64,000 bases of DNA from Chitinophaga rhizosphaerae (GTDB lineage: Bacteria > Bacteroidota > Bacteroidia > Chitinophagales > Chitinophagaceae): NCBI RefSeq assembly GCF_003958645.1, contig NZ_RXLO01000008.1, forward strand, positions 1 through 64,000. The letters are read 5' to 3'. Below are positions 50,500-59,269 of this stretch, one piece after another. Each line of letters starts with the position of its first letter. Position 1 is the first letter of the stretch. A program made the translations under genes and the position numbers. The notes under the pieces were generated by a model. The model saw only the letters and a program-made list of their open reading frames with translations, was not told the origin of the DNA and did no database searches.

Positions 50500-51219
50500 C
50501 TATGCCGCGTGCTGCATGATATACTTTACCAGCAAGCGTTTGGCCACAGGCAGCAACGTTTCTTCCAGCGGGAATGTCATCCCGGTCTCCACCGTGTATA
50601 CGGCAGGGTTAGGCAGCTCGCGGCGGTGGCGGATGAGGTCGGATTTGATGCTTTGCTGCGAGTTGGCGAGGCTGCGTGCATAGGTGCTGATAAACTGGGT
50701 GTGGATACCGCGGTATTTTTCGTCGGCCCGCTCGAAAATCGTTAAGCGGTACTGGTACACGTTGGTATGGCCGGCCCCTCCGTCCAGCAGCAGCATGTAC
50801 CCTTCATGGCTATCGAGCGGAACAATGCCTACGGGCGCGATGTTCAACTGTACTTCCACGAATTCGTAGATTTCCGTTCCGCCCTGGATCACGGTGTTGA
50901 TTTCGGGAACGGCGAATTGGATGATATTTTCCAGTTCTTCCATCAGTTCATCGTCTGCCACCAGTTGTTCGTACAGGACCTGGAGGCGCTGCATGTCTAC
51001 CGCGGTGATGCGTTTGGGGAAGTGTTGCTGAAGGAACTGTTTGGTGTCTCTGAAGGCGACGAGGTTGTTGTAGTGGAAGATGACGTCGCCCAATTGCGGG
51101 TATAATCTGTTCTGGTCGAAACAACGGTTGATTTCCTGTAAATAAGCCAGCAAGGTATATTTTTTCAGCTCGAAATCGATGTATCCGTCGGCAAACCACG
51201 TTTCGCTCAATACTTTCAT
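50500..51219 (-). CDS. Conserved Bacteroidota protein of unknown function
   Basis: 239 residues from ATG 51219, where the typical KVLSETWFADGYIDFELKKY start lies; a longer frame runs to 51288. No signal peptide. The sequence looks mostly helical, with a beta-rich segment in the second half (VQLNIAPVGIVPLDSHEGYML, then VYQYRLTIFE). No catalytic motif is evident. It converges with DUF4230 with 5 bp between stops and stands alone on its strand. I do not recognise a named family. Confidence 0.75.
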   Translation of the reverse strand: MKVLSETWFADGYIDFELKKYTLLAYLQEINRCFDQNRLYPQLGDVIFHYNNLVAFRDTKQFLQQHFPKRITAVDMQRLQVLYEQLVADDELMEELENIIQFAVPEINTVIQGGTEIYEFVEVQLNIAPVGIVPLDSHEGYMLLLDGGAGHTNVYQYRLTIFERADEKYRGIHTQFISTYARSLANSQQSIKSDLIRHRRELPNPAVYTVETGMTFPLEETLLPVAKRLLVKYIMQHAA

Positions 51220-51469
51220 AGCCTTGACGATTAGATCCGTCCTACCTGAATTTACGGATTTTTTTTGGTCGGGGGGCGAAGTGCCCACGGAATAACTATT
51301 TTTTAACTAATATGTATATAATTCGATTTCTTACTAATATAAGTATCGCTTTTTCCACCTCCTCCATTGGGCCCGCTCTTGAAAATTAATTCCGGGTTCG
51401 TCGCTCAGAATATTGAGTTAATTACTTATCTTCATTCAGTATTATTTTTCATTTTTTAATTTTTTTATC

Positions 51470-51799
51470 ATGAACATCTACGTAGCCAACCTCCACTACA
51501 GGTTGAACGATGAGGACCTTCACCAAATCTTTAGCGAATTCGGGCAAGTGACCTCTGCTAAAATCATTAAGGATCACGAAACCGGTCGTTCACGTGGTTT
51601 TGGTTTTGTCGAGATGCCGAATCAAGAGGAAGGCACTCAGGCAATGGAGCGTCTGAACGGTAGTGAAGTAGAAGGCAAACAACTGATGGTCAATGAAGCA
51701 CGCCCGAAACAACCCTCCAATGGTGGTGGTGGTTTCCGCAACAACCGTCCTGGTGGCGGTGGTGGATACGGCGGTGGCGGACGCGATCGTCGTTATTAA
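51470..51799 (+). CDS. RRM-type RNA-binding protein with a glycine-rich tail
   Basis: 109 residues. One RNA recognition motif fills the first ~80 residues: RNP2 IYVANL (3-8) and RNP1 RGFGFVEM (about 42-49), and between them the phenylalanine-containing loop FSEFGQVTSAKI. A Gly/Asn/Arg-rich tail follows (GGGGYGGGGRDRRY end). Such proteins bind single-stranded RNA and are abundant in Bacteroidota, as they are in cyanobacteria, often cold-induced. A long, AT-rich leader (about 170 bp) precedes it and could carry regulation; no definite element was recognised. A strong terminator follows at 51831. Confidence 0.93.
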   Translation: MNIYVANLHYRLNDEDLHQIFSEFGQVTSAKIIKDHETGRSRGFGFVEMPNQEEGTQAMERLNGSEVEGKQLMVNEARPKQPSNGGGGFRNNRPGGGGGYGGGGRDRRY

Positions 51800-51830
51800 T
51801 AGGCTGATTAGTTTCTTATCGATCCTATAC

Positions 51831-51860
51831 AAGGCTTCCCGGACGGGAAGCCTTTTCTTT
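51831..51860 (+). terminator. Terminator of the RRM gene
   Basis: Perfect 10-bp stem (51831-51840 with 51845-51854), 4-base loop and TTCTTTT run. Confidence 0.85.
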
Positions 51861-52228
51861 TGTGCCCTATCCGGGAAGGCAATGCAGGTATGACAAGATT
51901 GCGCGACTTCTTCTGCTCCTGCCCGGTAAAATGCTCGCTGCATAAGGCTTTCAGCGCGTAAAAAATAAACGGGGCCCGTTCTTCCGGCGCTACCGCTGAC
52001 TGCCAATCGTCATCCGTTTTCACGACGGCAACTTGCCCAACCATTCCTGCAAATGCCTTCTAACATCGAACATACCTCATCATAAAAAAGCGCGGAACAT
52101 CCTTCCACCGTCCCAACTCCCCACCAATAAAAATACCATGACGAACGCTGTCAACCGTTCGCATTGACCACAAGCCACTATTATAAAAATGCGGGAAAGC
52201 CCGCCGATCCTTTGAACTGAACCCAAAC
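51861..52228. other. Intergenic region, no gene recognised
   Basis: About 370 bases between the RRM terminator and the terminator of the E2 gene. Short frames on the minus strand (51808-52044 and 52060-52257) have no signal, motif or start-site support. No RNA gene signature. Confidence 0.4.
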
Positions 52229-52265
52229 AAAAAAGCGCGGCAGAAACAACGTTCCACCGCGCTTT
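52229..52265 (-). terminator. Terminator of the E2 gene
   Basis: 9-bp stem (52232-52240 with 52257-52265) followed by a T run on the minus strand. It lies 19 bp past the E2 stop. Confidence 0.75.
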
Positions 52266-52283
52266 CGCATGCTTTTTTCCTTA

Positions 52284-53609
52284 TCAGAAACCCCTGGAGG
52301 GGTCGAAGTTTTCGAGTTCCGTAGCTACGGCGCTGAGGAAGGTAGAGCCCAGCGAACCGTCTACGATCCGGTGATCGTAAGACATCGACAGGTACATCAT
52401 ATGCCGGATGGCGATAGAATCGCCCTGTTCCGTTTCCACCACCACGGGGCGCTTCTTGATAGCGCCAACGGCCAGGATGGCCACCTGGGGCTGGTTGATG
52501 ATCGGTGTGCCGGTAAGGCTGCCGAACGTTCCTACGTTGGTAATGGTAAAAGTACCGTCTTGCGTGTTTTCCGGTTTCAGGCGGTTCTGACGCGCGGCAT
52601 TGGCGAGGCTGTTCACCTGTTTGGTGAGGCCTACCAGGTTCAGCGTGTCGGCATTGCGGATCACGGGAACGATGAGGTTTCCGGAAGGCAATGCGGTGGC
52701 CATGCCGATGTTAATATCTTTCTTCAGGATGATCTTGTCGCCATCCAGCGAGCAGTTCACCAGCGGGAATTTCTTGATGCATTTCACCACGGCTTCCACG
52801 AAAAGCGGCATGAAGGTGATTTTTTCCCCTTCGCGTTTTTCGAAGTCCTTCTTCACATTATCGCGCCAGCGTACCATGTTGGTAACGTCGCATTCAGCGA
52901 AGCTGGTTACGTGGGGGCTGGTGTGTTTGCTCCGTACCATATGGTCCGCGATGAGTTTGCGCATGCGGTCCATTTCGATGATTTCCACGTTTCCGCCGTA
53001 GCTGTTGGTGGCGGCCACGGTGGTGATTTCGCGGGAAGCGGGCGCCGGAGCGGCGGGGGCTTCGCGGATCACTTCGGGTTCCTGTACGTGGTTGCCGCGG
53101 TTGGCGATATAATCGAGGATGTCTCTTTTGGTAACGCGGCCTTCCGTGCCGGAGCCGGGGATTTTTTCCAGTTCCGCGAATGAAACGCCTTCCTGCTGAG
53201 CGATGTTGAGCACGAGCGGGGAATAGAAGCGGGCTTCGCCGGAAGCGGGTATAGCGGCGGGAGCGGGCTGCGGACGGGGTGGCGCGGTCTGGTACTGGGG
53301 CTCTGCGGGGCGGGGCGCTTCCGGCGCTGGCGCAGCGGCGGCAGGAGAAGGCGCAACCGTTGCACCTGCAGCGGTTTCCACCCTGGCGATCACCGTACCA
53401 ACGGGCACCACGTCGTTTTCATTATAAAGGATCTCCGTGATCACGCCGTCCGCGATGGAGGGCACTTCACTGTCCACTTTGTCCGTAGCGATCTCCAGCA
53501 CCGTATCGTCCACTTTCACCGCATCGCCCGGCTTCTTGTGCCAGCGAAGAATGGTGGCTTCCATGATGCTTTCTCCCATCTTGGGCATCACCAGTTCGAC
53601 AATTGCCAT
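52284..53609 (-). CDS. Dihydrolipoamide acyltransferase (E2) of a 2-oxoacid dehydrogenase complex
   Basis: 441 residues from ATG 53609. Domain order: lipoyl domain (about 1-80) with lipoyl-lysine in IATDKVDSE (about 42), a Pro/Ala-rich linker (about 80-130), the subunit-binding domain (about 135-175, SPLVLNIAQQEG, GSGTEGRVTKRDIL) and the acyltransferase core (about 210-441), ending in SYDHRIVDGSLG with the active His/Asp. This is a cytosolic complex core. Length and sequence fit the branched-chain or 2-oxoglutarate type; which E1 partner is used cannot be read here as E1 and E3 are not adjacent. A -7 box TATTTTTG lies 24 bp upstream. Confidence 0.93.
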   Translation of the reverse strand: MAIVELVMPKMGESIMEATILRWHKKPGDAVKVDDTVLEIATDKVDSEVPSIADGVITEILYNENDVVPVGTVIARVETAAGATVAPSPAAAAPAPEAPRPAEPQYQTAPPRPQPAPAAIPASGEARFYSPLVLNIAQQEGVSFAELEKIPGSGTEGRVTKRDILDYIANRGNHVQEPEVIREAPAAPAPASREITTVAATNSYGGNVEIIEMDRMRKLIADHMVRSKHTSPHVTSFAECDVTNMVRWRDNVKKDFEKREGEKITFMPLFVEAVVKCIKKFPLVNCSLDGDKIILKKDINIGMATALPSGNLIVPVIRNADTLNLVGLTKQVNSLANAARQNRLKPENTQDGTFTITNVGTFGSLTGTPIINQPQVAILAVGAIKKRPVVVETEQGDSIAIRHMMYLSMSYDHRIVDGSLGSTFLSAVATELENFDPSRGF

Positions 53610-53633
53610 ATAAGTGATTGTTTTAGTAGATGA

Positions 53634-53641
53634 CAAAAATA
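53634..53641 (-). promoter_or_regulatory. -7 box TATTTTTG of the E2 gene
   Basis: Exact TAnnTTTG match on the minus strand, 24 bases before the ATG at 53609 and directly after the cinA stop. Confidence 0.5.
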
Positions 53642-53648
53642 AGGGAAT

Positions 53649-54896
53649 TTAACCTACCAGCCATTTTCGCAGTTCGTTCATAGCCGCCACGGTCGTCATC
53701 TCCGTATTGCGCGGCCGGTCGTACCGGAATTTATACAGCATGGTGCGGATGTCCCCCTTCCCTCCCACTGCGATCCAGACGCTGCCCACGGGCTTTTCGC
53801 CGGTTCCGCCATCGGGGCCCATGATGCCGGATACGGCCATTACGCAATCCACTTTGAGTACGTCGAGCGCTCCTTCCGCCATTTCGCGGACGGTTTGTTC
53901 GCTCACGGCGCCGTGTTGCCGGAGGGTTTCGGGGTTTACCTGTAACAGGTTGATTTTGGTTTCGTTGGCGTAGCTCACCACGCTGCCCTTGAAGTACCGC
54001 GAGCTGCCGGGAACGGCGGTGATCTGGCTGGCGATGCGGCCACCGGTGCAGCTTTCCGCCGTGCCGGCCGTAAGGCCTTTTTCGAGGAGGATGTTGCCGA
54101 GGATCTCGCCCATGGGCAGGTCCTGATCGGCCACGAGAATGTCTGCCACCCCTTTTTTCAGCGCCTGGAAGGCGTCTTTCATTTCCGCCGCGGCGGTTAT
54201 TTTATCGGGTGCTTCGGTGGTGAGGCGTAATTTGAGCAGACCATAGCTCGGTAAGTATGCGAGTTTGATATGCGGGGGAAGCGCGGATTCGAAATCGCGG
54301 ATCCTTTCTGCCACGAACGATTCGCCCATGCCGGAGGTGATGAGCGTATGGTGCAGCAACGCCGGTGTTTCGAAGCGTTCCTGCAACCTGGGGATCACTT
54401 CGTTCTCCATGATCCCTTTCATTTCGTGCGGCACGCCGGGCATGGACACGAAGATGCAATCGTTTTTCTCGAACCACATGCCGGGCGCGGTGCCCCGCGC
54501 GTTGGGCAGTACGGTGCAACTGTCGGGCACGAGCGCTTGCGCAACGTTGCGTTCCAGCACGGGCAATCCGCGGCTTTCGAAGATGCCCATTACATGCCGC
54601 AACGTCCCTTCATCCTGTACCATCTTTCCGCCGAAATATTCCAGCAGTACGGGTTTGGTGATATCGTCGGCCGTGGGGCCCAAACCGCCTGTGATCAGTA
54701 CGACTTTCGATTTGGCGGATTCCTCTTCCAGCGCGGAAAGAATGGCGGGGCGATCGTCTCCCACGGCAACGCGCCGCTGTACCCAGATACCGGCATCGTT
54801 GAGACGCGTGCCCATCCAGGCGGAGTTGGTGTCAACTGTTTGCCCGATCAGCAGTTCGTCGCCGATGGTGATGATACTGGCCCTGATCCTGTTCAT
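53649..54896 (-). CDS. cinA: CinA-family nicotinamide-nucleotide amidohydrolase / competence-damage protein
   Basis: 415 residues. Two domains: N-terminal MoCF-binding-like part (about 1-170: IITIGDELLIGQTVDTNSAW, ITGGLGPTADDITKP) and C-terminal amidohydrolase (about 255-415: GTAESCTGGRIAS, with the catalytic Ser-Lys/Tyr type segment and GIMGPDGGTGEKPVGSVW). It degrades nicotinamide mononucleotide or ADP-ribose in the pyridine nucleotide cycle. Starts inside the stop of the thioesterase gene (ATGA overlap), so the two are one unit. Confidence 0.94.
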   Translation of the reverse strand: MNRIRASIITIGDELLIGQTVDTNSAWMGTRLNDAGIWVQRRVAVGDDRPAILSALEEESAKSKVVLITGGLGPTADDITKPVLLEYFGGKMVQDEGTLRHVMGIFESRGLPVLERNVAQALVPDSCTVLPNARGTAPGMWFEKNDCIFVSMPGVPHEMKGIMENEVIPRLQERFETPALLHHTLITSGMGESFVAERIRDFESALPPHIKLAYLPSYGLLKLRLTTEAPDKITAAAEMKDAFQALKKGVADILVADQDLPMGEILGNILLEKGLTAGTAESCTGGRIASQITAVPGSSRYFKGSVVSYANETKINLLQVNPETLRQHGAVSEQTVREMAEGALDVLKVDCVMAVSGIMGPDGGTGEKPVGSVWIAVGGKGDIRTMLYKFRYDRPRNTEMTTVAAMNELRKWLVG

Positions 54897-55327
54897 GAGC
54901 GGGATTCGTTTGCGTTGTTTTCGAAATAGGGTACGAGTTTTTCCCGGAGGATGTCGGGCATGTTCATGCGTTTTTTCGACTTCGCGTCGATGAACGCCAG
55001 TGTAACGGTGCCTACGTTCAGCAGTTCGCCGGCCTGGTTATAGAGCTCGGAATGGAACTGGATCTTATGATTGGGCGGGAGTTCTTTCAGTATAGTCTTA
55101 ACCGTTATGACATCGTCGTAATACGCGGGCCGGAGGTATTTGACCTGGAGCTCGGCTACGGGCATGATGACGCCCTGTTCTTCGAGTTCGCGGTAGGTGA
55201 ATCCCAGCTGGCGGATGGCGTCTGTACGGCCTACTTCGTAATAGAGGGCGTAGTTGCCGTAATAGAGGTAGCCCATCTGGTCGGTTTCTCCGTATCTCAC
55301 GCGTATGTCTATCGTTGTGCTGTACAT
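54893..55327 (-). CDS. YbgC-type acyl-CoA thioesterase
   Basis: 144 residues with a hot-dog fold. The N-terminus RVRYGETDQMGYLYYGNYALYYE holds the conserved Asp (about 16) of the 4-hydroxybenzoyl-CoA thioesterase/YbgC group. It hydrolyses short acyl-CoA or acts at the membrane with lipid metabolism. The 3' end overlaps the cinA start by four bases. The motif is cited by residues only to mark the active site; the next gene on the strand, doxX, has its own terminator between. Confidence 0.9.
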   Translation of the reverse strand: MYSTTIDIRVRYGETDQMGYLYYGNYALYYEVGRTDAIRQLGFTYRELEEQGVIMPVAELQVKYLRPAYYDDVITVKTILKELPPNHKIQFHSELYNQAGELLNVGTVTLAFIDAKSKKRMNMPDILREKLVPYFENNANESRS

Positions 55328-55373
55328 GATCCGTTGTTAAAAATCCCTGTAAATGTAGGGGATTTACGGTGGT

Positions 55374-55413
55374 AAAAAAAAGAGTTCCATGCGCCGGGGG
55401 CGCAGGAACTCTT
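55374..55413 (-). terminator. Terminator of the DoxX gene
   Basis: 9-bp stem (55380-55388 with 55405-55413), GC-rich loop, and an A run on the plus strand (55374-55380) that is a U run in the minus transcript. Confidence 0.8.
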
Positions 55414-55443
55414 GCGGATAAAGAACTTTCCGGGTAGGCGGGA

Positions 55444-55851
55444 TCAATTGCCCAGCGCGCCGTCCAGCGAATATTTTCCGGGCCCGGCGATGAGCAGGGC
55501 GGTGAAACCGGTGAGGAACATGATGGCGAGCTCTCTTTTACCGACGGGGTCTCCGCCGTGGATCATGAAAACGATCACCACGAAGCAGATGATGAGGGGT
55601 ACGGTGGCGAAGCGGGTGAGGAGGCCTACCAGCACGAGGGCGCCACAGAAAAACTCCGCGAAGATGGTGAGCCCGAGGGAAGCGGTTTTACCGATGCCGA
55701 AGGGGTCCGCGAATTTCTGCGCGTACGTCGAAAAGTTGACCAGCTTGGGCCAGCCATGTGTCATGATCAGCCCGCCGAAGAGCAATCGGAGCAACAACAG
55801 CGTCAAACTGATGCCGGAGTTGCTGTACTTGGTGGATAGCAGTTTTGCCAT
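55444..55851 (-). CDS. DoxX-family membrane protein
   Basis: 135 residues with four hydrophobic helices. DoxX features are present: LLLRLLFGGLIMTHGWPKL near the N-terminus, ADPFGIG in the loop, and FAEFFCGALVLVGLLTR in the third helix. DoxX proteins are small inner-membrane proteins often linked to quinone or thiol redox and lipid synthesis; specific role unknown. A TAAATTTG box lies 50 bp upstream. Confidence 0.9.
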   Translation of the reverse strand: MAKLLSTKYSNSGISLTLLLLRLLFGGLIMTHGWPKLVNFSTYAQKFADPFGIGKTASLGLTIFAEFFCGALVLVGLLTRFATVPLIICFVVIVFMIHGGDPVGKRELAIMFLTGFTALLIAGPGKYSLDGALGN

Positions 55852-55900
55852 AGTTTTTGGTTTGATTCTTGATAAGAGTTCCCCTCGAAGAGAATTCGCT

Positions 55901-55908
55901 CAAATTTA
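55901..55908 (-). promoter_or_regulatory. -7 box TAAATTTG of the DoxX gene
   Basis: Exact TAnnTTTG match on the minus strand, 49 bases before the ATG at 55851. A second copy of the same box lies at 55939-55946. Confidence 0.4.
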
Positions 55909-55985
55909 GATAATCTTAATGTATATAACAATAAATGTCAAATTTAGCAGTCTCGCTCCTGCCGGGCAACTCGCATCCGGAATAG

Positions 55986-55994
55986 TTATCCACA
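55986..55994 (+). promoter_or_regulatory. DnaA box 1, TTATCCACA
   Basis: Perfect match to the high-affinity DnaA binding consensus, same orientation as box 2. Confidence 0.6.
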
Positions 55995-56003
55995 TCCGGC
56001 AGC

Positions 56004-56012
56004 TTATCCACA
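56004..56012 (+). promoter_or_regulatory. DnaA box 2, TTATCCACA
   Basis: Perfect consensus match 9 bases after box 1. A third, weaker inverted box (two mismatches) follows at 56016-56024. Confidence 0.6.
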
Positions 56013-56054
56013 TGCGGTAGATAACCTGCAAGAGGGAAAGTAAGCGCGATCCGG

Positions 56055-56062
56055 TATATTTG
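56055..56062 (+). promoter_or_regulatory. -7 box TATATTTG of the TPR operon
   Basis: Exact TAnnTTTG match, 138 bases before the ATG at 56201, implying a long leader. Confidence 0.4.
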
Positions 56063-56200
56063 TCCCGTTTGTTTCCCTCATGACGTTGCCAACATCAGCC
56101 GGCCTCCCGAACCTTCCAGCGCAGTGCATTTTGCCACTCCTGTAATAATTCGCGGCCGGTGCCGTTTTTTCTAAAAATTGTCGACAATAATATCAAAAGC

Positions 56201-59200
56201 ATGAAGCTATTCACCAGACAAAACTGCGCTTTTCCGGGCCTCCGCGTATTCCTGCTGGCCGCAGGACTTACCGGCGCCATCCCGGCCGGAGCGCAGCAAA
56301 CCCGCATTCATACGGAACCGGATAAAACTTTCCGGGAAGCGCAGCAACTCTATCGGGACGGTAAATATGCCCTCTCTCTCCAGCTGTTCCGTAAAACCAT
56401 CGACGGGATCGGCTATTTCTCCGAAACCAACCGCTCCCTGGTGAATACGGACGCACATTTCTATTACGCCATGTGCGCTCTGAAACTGCAGAACGAAGAC
56501 GCGGAAAAGAAAGCCCTCGATTTCATCGACCGCTTCAACAATTCGCCCCGCGAACAAATGATCAGCTTCCAGCTGGCGCGGTACTATTTCCACCGCAACA
56601 AACTCCAGGAAGCCATCCCCTACTACGAAAAAGCTTCCATCGATAACCTTTCCAACGAAGAAATAGCCGACGCCAAATTCGAACTGGCCTATTGCTACTT
56701 CAACCTGAAAGATTTCGCGAAAGCCCAGCCCCTTTTCGCTTCCATCAAGGAAATCCAGGGCAAATACTACATTCCCGCCAATTACTATTACGGCTTCATC
56801 TCCTACTATAACAAACAGTATGGAGACGCCCTCACCAGCTTCCAGCGCGTGCAGCAGGAACCGAAATACGCCGCCGTTGTACCATATTACATCGCGGAGA
56901 TTTACTATTTCCAGGGCAAGCGCGACCAGCTCATCAAATACGCCGAACCGCTCATCAAGAAAGGCGACATGTATTACGACGCGGAATTGAAACAGCTGGT
57001 TGGACAGGCCTGGTTCGAAAAGAAAGATTACGCCAAAGCCCTCCCTTACCTCGAAGAATATCACGAGAACGCGGAAGAAGTAAGGAAAGAAGATGTATAC
57101 CAGCTTTCCTACGCCTATTATCAAACCGCCAACCTCGAAAAAGCCATCAAAGGCTTCAAACAACTGAGCAGCTCCAAAGACTCCCTCGGCCAGAACTCCA
57201 TGTACCTGCTGGGCGATTGCTACCTGCGGACCGGCGACAAGCCCAACGCCCGCAACGCCTTCGCATTCAGCGCGCGCAACAGCTCCAACCCCAAACAGCA
57301 GGAAATCTCCCGCTTCAATTACGGCAAGCTGTCGTTCGAACTGGGATACCAGGACGCCGCCATCACCGAGCTCACCAACTACATCAATAAATACCCGAAC
57401 GGCGAATACACCCGCGAATCCCGCGAGATACTCGTGCAGCTCTTCGCCAACACGAATAATTACAAAGACGCCATCACCCTGCTCGATGCGCTCCCGGAAA
57501 AAAGCCCGGCCGTGCTGAAGGCTTACCAGAAAGTTTCCTACGGCCGCGCCACCCAGCTCGTGAACGACGGCCAGCTCGCAGAAGCCGACCGTCTCCTCGG
57601 CATTTCGCTCCAACATAATTACGACCCGCAGATCACGCGGCTGGCGCAGTTCTGGAAAGCGGAAATCGCGCTCCGGCAAGGGCAGACCGACAAGGCCATC
57701 CCCGCGCTCCAGGCTTACCTCGGCAGCAGCGGCGCGCCCGTTTCCGGCGAGGCCAACGTGCAAACCGCCAGCTACAACATGGGGTACAGCCTGCTGAAAA
57801 AGGAACAGTACGCCAACGCGCTGCCCTATTTCGAAGCGGCACAGCGGACCAGCGGCCCCAACGCAGGGCGCATCACCAACGACGCGCTGCTCCGTGCGGC
57901 CGACTGCCACTACATGCTGCGCGACTTTCCCAAAGCCACCGCGCTGTACGAACAGGCGATCAGCCAGAACCAGCCCGGCGCGGATTACGCCACCTACCAG
58001 AAGAGCATCATCCTCGGTATCCAGGGCAAGCACGCCGAAAAACTGAACACCCTTCGCCAGCTTTCGTCCAAATATCCCGGATCCAGCTTCAATAACGATG
58101 CGGAAATGGAGATCGCGGATACCTACCTGAGCGACGAGCGATTCACAGATGCCATCCCCCACCTCAAAAATATCCTCCAACAGCACCCAGACGGGCCCAA
58201 TGCCCCGAAAGCCTTGCTGAAACTGGGGCTCGCCTATTTCAACACCGACCAGGAAAAGACCGCCATGCAGTATTTCCGGGACGTGGTAGAGAAATTCCCC
58301 GCCTCCAGCGAAGCGAATTCCGCATTGCAGAACCTGCGCACCATTTATGTGGGCCAGGGTAAAACGGACGACTACCTCGCGCTCCTGAAAGCCGCCGGCA
58401 AATCGGTTAGCGCCTCGGCGGAAGATTCCCTCAGCTATGCTGCCGCCGAAACCCGCTTCAGCAACGGCGACTACACCGGCGCAGTTTCCGCCTTCAGCAA
58501 TTACCTCCAGAAATACCCGAACGGCCAATTCGCGCTGCAGGCCAGCTTCTATAAAGCCGAATGCCTCTACAACGCGAAAGATTACACCAACGCTTTGCCC
58601 GCATATGAGTTTGTGTTAGGCCGCGGGAACAGTCCGTTTGCCGAACGATCCGCCCTGCAATCCGCTTACATGAATTATTACCAGGTGAAGGATTATAACA
58701 AGGCGAAGCAATACTACGCGCAACTGAAGAGCCTGTCCACCACCAAAGACAATACCCTGGCCGCTACCCGCGGATTGCTCCGCAGCAATTACCAGTTGGG
58801 GGCATGGGAAGAAGTGGCGCCGCTGGCCGAAGCGCTGCTGAGCGCACAGAACATTTCGACGGACGATCAGATCATCGGCCATTTCTACCTCGGCAAATCG
58901 ATGCAGCAGCGCGGCCAGTTCGACGAAGCCATCAGCGAGTACAAGTTCGTGACGGGCCTTACCAAATCTGAAGTGGGCGCCGAAGCGCGGTATAACATCG
59001 CCAAATGCCATTTCGATAAAAACGACCTGGCGGCCGCTGAGAAAGCCGGGTTCGACGTGATCAAGATTACCTCCTCCTACGAGGTTTGGGTAGCGAAAGC
59101 CTACCTTCTCCTCGGTGACATATACCATCGCCAGAAGGATTATTTCAACGCCAAAGCCACTTACCAGAGCATCGCCGAAAACTGTCCCATCCCGGAACTG

Positions 59201-59269
59201 AAGGCCGAAGCCAGGGAAAAGCTGGCCAAATCGGAAGCGGAAGAAAAAGCAGGCTCTAAAATTAAATGA
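56201..59269 (+). CDS. Large tetratricopeptide-repeat envelope protein
   Basis: 1022 residues from ATG 56201 (the frame begins earlier at a GTG, but this ATG opens a clean signal: MKLFTRQNC...PAGAQQ). The rest is a long superhelix of TPR repeats, about two dozen, with regular YYxA/G pairs and repeated openings such as AEIYYFQGKRDQ and AYYQTANLEKAIKGF. No enzyme motif. Exported TPR proteins of this size act as scaffolds in the periplasm or at the outer membrane. First gene of a tightly coupled unit: its stop overlaps the start of the outer-membrane barrel gene. Confidence 0.88.
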   Translation: MKLFTRQNCAFPGLRVFLLAAGLTGAIPAGAQQTRIHTEPDKTFREAQQLYRDGKYALSLQLFRKTIDGIGYFSETNRSLVNTDAHFYYAMCALKLQNEDAEKKALDFIDRFNNSPREQMISFQLARYYFHRNKLQEAIPYYEKASIDNLSNEEIADAKFELAYCYFNLKDFAKAQPLFASIKEIQGKYYIPANYYYGFISYYNKQYGDALTSFQRVQQEPKYAAVVPYYIAEIYYFQGKRDQLIKYAEPLIKKGDMYYDAELKQLVGQAWFEKKDYAKALPYLEEYHENAEEVRKEDVYQLSYAYYQTANLEKAIKGFKQLSSSKDSLGQNSMYLLGDCYLRTGDKPNARNAFAFSARNSSNPKQQEISRFNYGKLSFELGYQDAAITELTNYINKYPNGEYTRESREILVQLFANTNNYKDAITLLDALPEKSPAVLKAYQKVSYGRATQLVNDGQLAEADRLLGISLQHNYDPQITRLAQFWKAEIALRQGQTDKAIPALQAYLGSSGAPVSGEANVQTASYNMGYSLLKKEQYANALPYFEAAQRTSGPNAGRITNDALLRAADCHYMLRDFPKATALYEQAISQNQPGADYATYQKSIILGIQGKHAEKLNTLRQLSSKYPGSSFNNDAEMEIADTYLSDERFTDAIPHLKNILQQHPDGPNAPKALLKLGLAYFNTDQEKTAMQYFRDVVEKFPASSEANSALQNLRTIYVGQGKTDDYLALLKAAGKSVSASAEDSLSYAAAETRFSNGDYTGAVSAFSNYLQKYPNGQFALQASFYKAECLYNAKDYTNALPAYEFVLGRGNSPFAERSALQSAYMNYYQVKDYNKAKQYYAQLKSLSTTKDNTLAATRGLLRSNYQLGAWEEVAPLAEALLSAQNISTDDQIIGHFYLGKSMQQRGQFDEAISEYKFVTGLTKSEVGAEARYNIAKCHFDKNDLAAAEKAGFDVIKITSSYEVWVAKAYLLLGDIYHRQKDYFNAKATYQSIAENCPIPELKAEAREKLAKSEAEEKAGSKIK

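Larger units (their letters stand above)
55852..56200. other. Divergent AT-rich region with DnaA boxes, candidate replication origin
   Basis: 349 bases between divergently transcribed gene runs. The left half is AT-rich (55895-55950) with a direct repeat TCAAATTTAG (55900-55909 and 55938-55947). The right half holds two perfect DnaA boxes TTATCCACA (55986-55994 and 56004-56012, centre distance 18 bp) and a weaker inverted TTATCTACC (56016-56024). Both gene runs point away from it. Caution: by eye the plus strand looks G-rich to the left and C-rich just to the right, the opposite of the usual sign at an origin, and neither dnaA nor another origin-linked gene is here. Confidence 0.4.

Noticed and set aside
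52060..52257. Short minus-strand frames in the 51861-52228 gap
   Set aside because: No signal peptide, motif, promoter box or ribosome-binding site, and they cross a terminator stem.
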